A stretch of 64,000 bases of DNA, taken from positions 182,015,250 to 182,079,249 of the forward strand of contig BTPG01000001.1 of the NCBI GenBank assembly GCA_036245525.1, read 5' to 3'. Origin of the DNA: Semisulcospira habei (lineage: Eukaryota > Mollusca > Gastropoda > Semisulcospiridae). Below, piece by piece: positions 56,201-64,000 of the stretch. The first letter of the stretch is position 1; the number at the start of each line of letters is the position of its first letter. The position numbers were made by a program, and so were the translations under genes. The notes under the pieces were generated by a model, which made no database searches, was not told where the DNA came from, and worked only from the letters and a program-made list of their open reading frames with translations.

Positions 56201-59200
56201 GCTATCATGTGTGCTGGGCTGTGACTGTACACCCTATGGCCTCTAGTCAGAGAGGGTTAAACAATGTAATATTATACTGCTATCATGTGTGCTGGGCTGT
56301 GACTGTACACCCTATGGCCTCTAATCAGAGGGAGTTAAACAATGTAATATATCGCTATGTGTGCTGGGCTGTGACTGTACACCCTATGGCCTCTAGTCAG
56401 AGAGGGTTAAACAATGTAATATTATACCGCTATCATGTGTGCTGGGCTGTGACTGTACACCCTATGGCCTCTAGTCAGAGAGGGTTAAACAATGTAATAT
56501 TATACTGCTATCATGTGTGCTGGGCTGTGACTGTACACCCTATGGCCTCTAATCAGAGGGAGTTAAACAATGTAATATATCGCTATGTGTGCTGGGCTGT
56601 GACTGTACACCCTATGGACCCTAGTCAGAGAGGGTTAAACAATGTAATATTATACTATCAAGTGTGCTGGGCTGTGACTGTACACCCTAAGGCCTCTAGT
56701 CAGAGAGGGTTAAACAATGTAATATATCGCTATGTGTGCTGGGCTGTGACTGTACACCCTATGGACCCTAGTCAGAGAGGGTTAAACAATGTAATATTAT
56801 ACTATCAAGTGTGCTGGGCTGTGACTGTACACCCTAAGGCCTCTAGTCAGATGGGGTTAAACAATGTAATATATCGCTATGTGTGCTGGGCTGTGACTGT
56901 ACACCCTATGGACCCTAGTCAGAGGGGGTTAAACAATGTAATATAATACCGCTATCATGTGTGCTGGGCTGTGACTGTACACCCTATGGACCCTAGTCAG
57001 AGGGGGTTAAACAATGTAATATTATACCGCTATCATGTGTGCTGGGCTGTGACTGTACACCCTATGGCCTCTAGTCAGAGGGGGTTAAACAATGTAATAT
57101 AATACCGCTATCAAGTGTGCTGGGCTGTGACTGTACACCCTATGGCCTCTAGTCAGAGAGGGTTAAACAATGTAATATTATACCGCTATCATGTGTGCTG
57201 GGCTGTGACTGTACACCCTAAGGCCTCTAGTCAGAGAGGGTTAAACAATGTAATATATCGCTATGTGTGCTGGGCTGTGACTGTACACCTATGGACCCTA
57301 GTCAGAGAGGGTTAAACAATGTAATATTATACTATCAAGTGTGCTGGGCTGTGACTGTACACCCTATGGCCTCTAGTCAGATGGGGTTAAACAATGTAAT
57401 ATTATACCGCTATGTGTGCTGGGCTGTGACTGTACACCCTATGGCCTCTAGTCAGAGGGAGTTAAACAATGTAATATTATACCGCTATCATGTGTGCTGG
57501 GCTGTGACTGTACACCCTATGGACTCTAGTCAGAGAGGGTTAAACAATGTAATATTATACCGCTATCAAGTGTGCTGGGCTGTGACTGTACACCCTATGG
57601 CCTCTAGTCAGAGAGGGTTAAACAATGTAATATTATACTATCATGTGTGCTGGGCTGTGACTGTACACCCTATGGCCTCTAGTCAGAGAGGGTTAAACAA
57701 TGTAATATTATACTATCATGTGTGCTGGGCTGTGACTGTACACCCTATGGATCCTAGTCAGAGAGGGTTAAACAATGTAATATAATACCGCTATCATGTG
57801 TGCTGGGCTGTGACTGTACACCCTATGGCCTCTAGTCAGAGGGGAGTTAAACAATGTAATATAATACCGCTATCATGTGTGCTGGGCTGTGACTGTACAC
57901 CCTATGGCCTCTAGTCAGAGGGGGTTAAACAATGTAATATAATACCGCTATCAAGTGTGCTGGGCTGTGACTGTACACCCTATGGCCTCTAGTCAGAGAG
58001 GGTTAAACAATGTAATATTATACTGCTATCATGTGTGCTGGGCTGTGACTGTACACCCTATGGCCTCTAGTCAGAGAGGGTTAAACAATGTAATATATCG
58101 CTATGTGTGCTGGGCTGTGACTGTACACCCTATGGCCTCTAGTCAGAGAGGGTTAAACAATGTAATATAATACTGCTATCAAGTGTGCTGGGCTGTGACT
58201 GTACACCCTATGGCCTCTAATCAGAGGGGGTTAAACAATGTAATATAATACTGCTATCATGTGTGCTGGGCTGTGACTGTACACCCTATGGACCCTAGTC
58301 AGAGAGGGTTAAACAATGTAATATTATACTATCATGTGTGCTGGGCTGTGACTGTACACCCTATGGACCCTAGTCAGAGAGGGTTAAACAATGTAATATT
58401 ATACTATCAAGTGTGCTGGGCTGTGACTGTACACCCTATGGCCTCTAGTCAGAGGGAGTTAAACAATGTAATATTATACCGCTATCATGTGTGCTGGGCT
58501 GTGACTGTACACCCTATGGACTCTAGTCAGAGAGGGTTAAACAATGTAATATTATACCGCTATCAAGTGTGCTGGGCTGTGACTGTACACCCTATGGCCT
58601 CTAGTCAGAGAGGGTTAAACAATGTAATATTATACTATCATGTGTGCTGGGCTGTGACTGTACACCCTATGGACCCTAGTCAGAGAGGGTTAAACAATGT
58701 AATATTATACCGCTATCATGTGTGCTGGGCTGTGACTGTACACCCTATGGACCCTAGTCAGAGAGGGTTAAACAATGTAATATTATACCGCTATCATGTG
58801 TGCTGGGCTGTGACTGTACACCCTATGGACCCTAGTCAGAGAGGGTTAAACAATGTAATATTATACTATCATGTGTGCTGGGCTGTGACTGTACACCCTA
58901 TGGCCTCTAGTCAGAGGGAGTTAAACAATGTAATATAATACTGCTATCATGTGTGCTGGGCTGTGACTGTACACCCTATGGACTCTAGTCAGAGGGGGTT
59001 AAACAATGTAATATAATACCGCTATCATGTGTGCTGGGCTGTGACTGTACACCCTATGGCCTCTAGTCAGAGGGGAGTTAAACAATGTAATATAATACTA
59101 TCAAGTGTGCTGGGCTGTGACTGTACACCCTATGGCCTCTAGTCAGAGGGAGTTAAACAATGTAATATATTGCTATGTGTGCTGGGCTGTGACTGTACAC

Positions 59201-59812
59201 CCTATGGCCTCTAGTCAGAGGGGGTTAAACAATGTAATATTATACTATCAAGTGTGCTGGGCTGTGACTGTACACCCTATGGCCTCTTGTCAGAGAGGGT
59301 TAAACAATGTAATATAATACCGCTATCATGTGTGCTGGGCTGTGACTGTACACCCTATGGCCTCTTGTCAGAGAGGGTTAAACAATGTAATATAATACCG
59401 CTATCATGTGTGCTGGGCTGTGACTGTACACCCTATGGCCTCTAATCAGAGGGGGTTAAACAATGTAATATTATACTATCATGTGTGCTGGACTGTGACT
59501 GTACACCCTATGGACCCTAGTCAGAGAGGGTTAAACAATGTAATATTATACTATCAAGTGTGCTGGGCTGTGACTGTACACCCTATGGACCCTAGTCAGA
59601 GAGGGTTAAACAATGTAATATTATACTATCAAGTGTGCTGGGCTGTGACTGTACACCCTATGGACTCTAGTCAGAGAGGGTTAAACAATGTAATATATCG
59701 CTATGTGTGCTGGGCTGTGACTGTACACCCTATGGCCTCTAGTCAGAGGGGGTTAAACAATGTAATATAATACCGCTATCATGTGTGCTGGGCTGTGACT
59801 GTACACCCTATG

Positions 59813-60584
59813 TATTAGTTCAGTTCGTCACCTGCTGACCGTGGAAGCCACTAAAACACTAGTTTGTGCATTTGTGCTGTCCAAGCTAGATTATTGTAAC
59901 TCTTTGCTTTGTGGCTGCCCTCAGTATCTCATTGATCGCCTCCAAAATATTCAGAACAATGCAGCCCGGCTTGTTGTGAGAGTCCGTAAGACTGAGCATG
60001 TCACACCCATCTTGAAGTCCCTTCACTGGCTACCTGTGTCCTCACGTATTCAATACAAAGTTATGTTAATCTGTTTTAACTGCCTTTCAGGCACCAGCCC
60101 AGAATACTTGTCGTCTTTGCTGCATGTGTATACACCCTCTCGTGAGCTCCGCTCCTCTTCTGATAAACGGAAGTTGTGTGTACCTTCTGTCCAAACTAAA
60201 ACATTTGGTCAGCGCACTTTTGTTTATCAAGCCCCAGTGTTATGGAATACACTTCCTCTTGAGGTCAGAAACAGCGAGTCTGTCTCTGACTTCAAGAGGT
60301 CGTTGAAAACTCACCTCTTCAAGCTTTACTTTGAATAACTGCCAGTGTTTGATGCCTTAGTTGTAGTTCTGCAATCCTCCTTGTTTAGACTGAATGTTAT
60401 TAGAATATAAATTATTATGTATGTATTGTTGTTTAGTTTATTGTAAAAGTGGTGTGTTCGGGCATTGTGCTTTGTTTGTTATGTGCATATGTCATTGTAT
60501 TTTTATTTTTGTGTACAGATTGTAAAGCGCTTAGAGCTTTTGAGTAAGATTAAGCGCTATATAAATACTCATTATTATTATTAT
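59813..60584 (+). mobile_element. L2-like LINE 3' fragment inserted in the 77-bp array
   Basis: About 772 bp, flanked by TACACCCTATG on both sides (59802-59812 and 60585-60595), so an 11-bp target duplication. It ends with TTAAGCGCTATATAAATACT and an (ATT)n tail, the standard L2 end. It is a different subfamily from the L2 copies at 30800 and 34934. Confidence 0.9.
59841..60338 (+). pseudogene. L2-like reverse transcriptase C-terminal fragment, open frame
   Basis: 166 codons reading VLSKLDYCNSLLCGCPQYLI, NIQNNAARLVVRVRKTEHV, LKSLHWLPVSSRIQYKVMLI, PVLWNTLPLEVRN and KTHLFKLYF. It covers the thumb and C-terminal segment only and lacks the RT palm, so it is dead through 5' truncation. The frame is intact, suggesting a recent insertion. 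Confidence 0.88.
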
Positions 60585-61197
60585 TACACCCTATGGCCTC
60601 TAGTCAGAGGGGGTTAAACAATGTAATATAATACCGCTATCATGTGTGCTGGGCTGTGACTGTACACCCTATGGCCTCTAGTCAGAGAGGGTTAAACAAT
60701 GTAATATTATACCGCTATCATGTGTGCTGGGCTGTGACTGTACACCCTATGGCCTCTAGTCAGAGAGGGTTAAACAATGTAATATAATACCGCTATCATG
60801 TGTGCTGGGCTGTGACTGTACACCCTATGGCCTCTAGTCAGAGAGGGTTAAACAATGTAATATTATACCGCTATCATGTGTGCTGGGCTGTGACTGTACA
60901 CCCTATGGCCTCTAGTCAGAGAGGGTTAAACAATGTAATATTATACTATCATGTGTGCTGGGCTGTGACTGTACACCCTATGGCCTCTAGTCAGAGGGGG
61001 GTTAAACAATGTAATATTATACTATCATGTGTGCTGGACTGTGACTGTACACCCTATGGCCTCTAGTCAGAGGGAGTTAAACAATGTAATATAATACCGC
61101 TATCATGTGTGCTGGGCTGTGACTGTACACCCTATGGACCCTAGTCAGAGGGAGTTAAACAATGTAATATTATACCGCTATCATGTGTGCTGGGCTG

Positions 61198-61610
61198 TGG
61201 GGGAGGGGGTGGGGGGGTAGGGGGGTTGGGAGGGTGCCTGAAAGGTAATGCGTAAGCACTGGCAGCGTGTGAATATATGGGGTGGGGGGGGGGTGGGGAA
61301 CAATAAACCTTTGGCTGTCAGTACCAATTTTTGTCACCATAGGATTCCTGTAGTAATCATCGTAACAAAAGCTGCTACCGACAGCCAGAGGGATAATCAG
61401 TTTAAAGATAAACCATTATGGCTCTACATTTTATTACACAACTTAGCATGAATGTTGTGTTCACCGACGGACAAGTTTAAAGATTAAACCTTTTTGGCTC
61501 TACATTTCCTTACCACAGCTTCTACATACATTTGGATTCACAGACGTACAATTTAATATATGATAAAACATCTCACCATGTCAATTTGTAAATTTGTGAG
61601 TGTTGAAAAG
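61198..61610. other. G-rich tract and unremarkable intron sequence
   Basis: G-rich low complexity at about 61197-61232 and 61280-61296, then two similar segments (TTTAAAGATAAACCATTATGG.. and TTTAAAGATTAAACCTTTTTGG..) near 61400 and 61477, an old duplication of about 77 bp. No gene. Confidence 0.55.
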
Positions 61611-61805
61611 AAGTGATAGGAACCACAGTAAATAAGGCTGATCCCTGCACATACTGGGCACAGATCCTTATCTGTCTATACAGTTACAGGGGCTCAGGAG
61701 GAGTGATAGGAACCACAGTAAATAAGGCTGATCCCTGCACATATCAGGCACAGATCCTCATCTGTCCATACAGTTGCAGGGGCTCATGAGGATCTAAGCC
61801 TCGTG
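61611..61805. repeat. 90-bp tandem duplication containing type-C hairpin arms
   Basis: Two copies starting at 61611 and 61701: AGTGATAGGAACCACAGTAA, GGCTGATCCCTGCACATA, GGCACAGATCCT and CAGTTACAGGGGCTCA. The right end (GGGGCTCATGAGGATCTAAG CCTCGTGCA) matches a type-C hairpin arm. Confidence 0.8.
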
Positions 61806-61873
61806 CAGATGGATTCCACTGGATGTGGGAGCGTCAGCACACAACACAACTCACCAGAGACAACACAACTCAC

Positions 61874-62083
61874 CAGAGGCACCGTGATCTTGGCCTTGTT
61901 GACTCTCTCTACAACTTCTGCCTCCTTCAGAAGGACAGTGGCATCGCTGACCATGGGCTCCAGAGCGCTATTGGCGGTGCCCGCATATGGGGGGTCCAGC
62001 AGAGTGTTCAGCATTTGGCAAAGAAATGCGGTGGATGCGTACAGTTTGCTGCCATTACCTTGCTGCCAGGCTGTCATTTTGCC
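61874..62083 (-). CDS. Host gene, internal exon 1 of those found (70 codons)
   Basis: Minus strand. The acceptor is TTGTCTTCTACAAACAG and the donor GTGCCTCTG followed by GTGAGT. Phase 0 in and out. The peptide reads GKMTAWQQGNGSKLYASTAF, CQMLNTLLDPPYAG, LEPMVSDATVLLKEAEVVE and NKAKITVPL. The last part (ATVLLKEAEVVERVNKAK) looks helical. A second identical donor (CTCTG followed by GTGAGTTGTG) lies 19 bp downstream in the intron; using it would add 19 bases and shift the frame. The family is unknown. Earlier exons must lie to the right of the window or were missed. Confidence 0.72.
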
Positions 62084-62095
62084 CTGTTTGTAGAA

Positions 62096-62600
62096 GACAA
62101 TATAAGTTATTGGTCGCAGGGGTTTGCTACACGGACCCTTGTAGGCCTTCGTACAATGGTTCCTTTGACCTCCCAAAGGTCTACAAGGGTCTGTGCAAAA
62201 AGCCCCTGTGACCAATAACGTATTTGTTTTCATTTCTCCATTATTTTCATAAAAGAAATCAAGAAGACATCTTCTGACCTGGATCACGCCAGACATGACT
62301 GACGTCAAAGGAATATACATTTATACATCATAGACTTATGGCGAAAATTTAAAATATTTCATGATGTTGCCGTCTCCAGTACTGAGTGTGCTTGTTGTTT
62401 CGAACAACACTAAGTAACTGTTTACTTTATAATGTTTTGGTGATCTTTTATAAAACAAAAACATCCAAGATGCGTCACAAAGAGGGCTACTATAAGTCGG
62501 CCATTTGTCGCTACAAGGGTTTTTGTAGCTCGGTCATGTGGCACAGTTTGTGCTAAAGGGATTGGTCGTGTGACGTAGGGATGAAAACAATGGCATTTAT
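62096..62600 (-). mobile_element. Interspersed repeat with internal palindromes, copy 2
   Basis: Opposite-strand match to 44290-44830, ending at GACAATATAAGTTATTGGTC GCAG. Its terminus is about 12 bp from exon 61874-62083, so the exon's pyrimidine tract (TTGTCTTCT) sits at the junction. Shared landmarks include CCAAGATGCGTCACAAAGAG and GATCACGCCAGACATGA. The ORF 61784-62320 runs through exon and element and is not one protein. Confidence 0.75.
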
Positions 62601-63114
62601 CAACGGTGATAACTGATGGATGGCTGAAAAGTTTCTTGATCAACGATGATCCAATCGTTCATCCCAAACTTAGTTCATTAGTGAACAACTGGCTACAAAT
62701 GGATTGGCATACAACATGTTATATCGTACATCAAAAGAACGCCTTCGTCTGACAGATCTATACCACTCCAAATGCCCCAAAATACCCTATGTCCTGGTCT
62801 TGCTGTAGCAGGTCATATACCCATCATAGAAATAATGTTAAAATAATAATCAAGACAAAGGAATGTATGGACTTAACTCATTCGCGGCCAGCCGCATCCA
62901 GACGTGTGGCATAAGCTGCTGGCCGCAAATGAGTTAATCTTTACATTACAAACACGTGTAGCCAAACCTAACAATGGCATTTTTGTAATGTGTGTTGTGC
63001 TACACTGTACACATGCATCATGTCCTACGTCGTGGGCTTCAGCATCACCTATTTTTCCTTCCTGCATGAGCATTTTAGTTTGCATATAGGGATTGTGTGT
63101 GTGTCTAGTTTAAC
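62601..63114. other. Intron sequence with a mini fold-back
   Basis: Apart from a 64-bp TTAA-bounded palindrome at 62874-62937, I see no exon, element or array in this stretch. Confidence 0.5.
62874..62937. mobile_element. Mini TTAA palindrome, 64 bp
   Basis: TTAACTCATTCGCGGCCAGC on the left and its complement GCTGGCCGCAAATGAGTTAA on the right, with 24 bases between. The ends match the termini of the larger TTAA fold-backs (TTAACTCATT), so it may be an extreme internal-deletion derivative. Confidence 0.7.
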
Positions 63115-64000
63115 CCCTTCACTGCCAGTGGACACAGATTGTGTTTCTGTACCTTCTGACATCAACTCCCTAATGGAGGACACAGATGGTGTTTCTGTAC
63201 CTTCTGGCATCAACTCCCTAATGGAGGACACAGATGGTGTTTCTGTACCTTCTGGCATCAACTCCCTAATGGAGGACACAGATAGTGTTTGGCATTAACT
63301 CCCTAATGGAGGACACAGATGGTGTTTCTGTACCTTCTGAATCAACTCCCTAATGGAGGACACAGATGGTGTTTCTGTACCTTCTGGCATCAACTCCCTA
63401 ATGGAGGACACAGATAGTGTTTGGCATTAACTCCCTAATGGAGGACACAGATAGTGTTTCTGTACCTTCTGGCATCAACTCCCTAATGGAGGACACAGAT
63501 GGTGTTTCTGTACCTTTTGGCATCAACTCCCTAATGGAGGACACAGATGCTGTTTCTGTACCTTCTGGCATCAACTCCCTAATGGAGGACACAGATGGTG
63601 TTTCTGTACCTTCTGACATCAACTCCCTAATGGAGGACACAGATGCTGTTTCTGTACCTTCTGACATCAACTCCCTAATGGAGGACACAGATGGTGTTTC
63701 TGTACCTTCTGACATCAACTCCCTAATGGAGGACACAGATGGTGTTTCTGTACCTTCTGACATCAACTCCCTAATGGAGGACACAGATGGTGTTTCTGTA
63801 CCTTCTGACATCAACTCCCTAATGGAGGACACAGATGCTGTTTCTGTACCTTCTGACATCAACTCCCTAATGGAGGACACAGATGGTGTTTCTGTACCTT
63901 CTGACATCAACTCCCTAATGGAGGACACAGATGCTGTTTCTGTACCTTCTGACATCAACTCCCTAATGGAGGACACAGGTGGTGTTTCTGTACCTTCTGA
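63112..64000. repeat. 48-bp minisatellite, at least 18 copies, runs off the window
   Basis: The unit is 48 bp: ATCAACTCCCTAATGGAGGA, CACAGATGGTGTTTCTGTAC, CTTCTGAC, with G/T and other variants and a few 33-bp shortened units (GATAGTGTTTGGCATT). The array starts at TTAACCCCTTCACTGCCAGT (63112-63131). Because 48 is divisible by 3, both strands give repetitive ORFs. Confidence 0.95.

Larger units (their letters stand above)
53325..61197. repeat. 77-bp satellite array with higher-order repeats, about 95 copies, split by an L2-like insertion
   Basis: The full unit is 77 bp: GTTAAACAATGTAATATTAT, CCGCTATCATGTGTGCTGGG, CTGTGACTGTACACCCTATG, GCCTCTAGTCAGAGGG. Shorter versions lack CCGC or TATAC segments (68-73 bp). 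Blocks recur: about 54216-55000 matches 57115-57900 (offset about 2899 bp), and 54977-55243 matches 55746-56012 (offset 769 bp). The first unit follows GGCAGTGAAGGGGTTCAACA at 53318-53337. ORFs with CWAVTVHPM repeats are by-products. Confidence 0.96.

Noticed and set aside
53307..61066. Series of ORFs with CWAVTVHPM repeats
   Set aside because: By-products of the 77-bp array; frames change whenever a unit is shorter and no start or splice context exists.
62873..63085. Possible upstream exon of the host gene
   Set aside because: No convincing acceptor and donor with compatible phase; the reading frame begins in a TTAA palindrome.

Overview
This is eukaryotic, almost certainly animal, genomic DNA, and a marine gastropod or other mollusc is my best guess. 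The signs are GT-AG introns, (TG)n, (GATA)n and (TAA)n microsatellites, L2-, RTE-like and other non-LTR retrotransposons, a DIRS-type tyrosine-recombinase retroelement, a Harbinger element, tRNA-derived and other SINEs, and very large intronic minisatellites. There are no bacterial operons, no CRISPR array and no rRNA or tRNA gene. The species call is inference.

One real host gene can be reconstructed. It runs on the minus strand across the whole window. Eight internal exons lie at 62083-61874, 53275-53171, 45835-45625, 43351-43197, 37080-36952, 30514-30294, 24220-24068 and 6925-6817. Each has an AG acceptor and a GT donor, and all seven successive junctions agree in reading phase. Together they encode about 430 residues. 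The first and last exons lie outside the window or were not found, and I do not recognise the protein. Less than 2 percent of the window is host coding sequence.

The introns are filled with repeats. From left to right: a LINE with a C-terminal zinc finger (1-1438); an uncharacterised AT-rich ORF (1427-1807); microsatellites; fold-back elements; a 56-bp array and a 44-bp higher-order array (6929-11480); a 63-bp satellite of exactly 188 units (11850-23693); a 17-bp array (24588-30062) split by a Harbinger element; an L2 fragment and an RTE-like fragment (30800-32975); short arrays and fold-backs (33128-34903); a longer L2 copy (34934-36942); 12-, 49- and 35-bp arrays (38218-42685); a 24-bp array; a decayed DIRS element on the minus strand (46205-52560); a 77-bp array split by an L2-like insertion (53325-61197); and a 48-bp array running off the right end.

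The most interesting pattern is how the repeats relate to the gene and to each other. Several arrays and insertions start within a few bases of splice sites. The 63-bp satellite resembles the exon/intron boundary beside it and carries a donor-like GGTGAG-type motif in each unit. An L2 element landed at the edge of a 5' splice site. Several arrays look as if they grew from the ends or loops of TTAA-bounded fold-back elements, and four arrays start at the same CAGTGAAGGGGTT-like motif.
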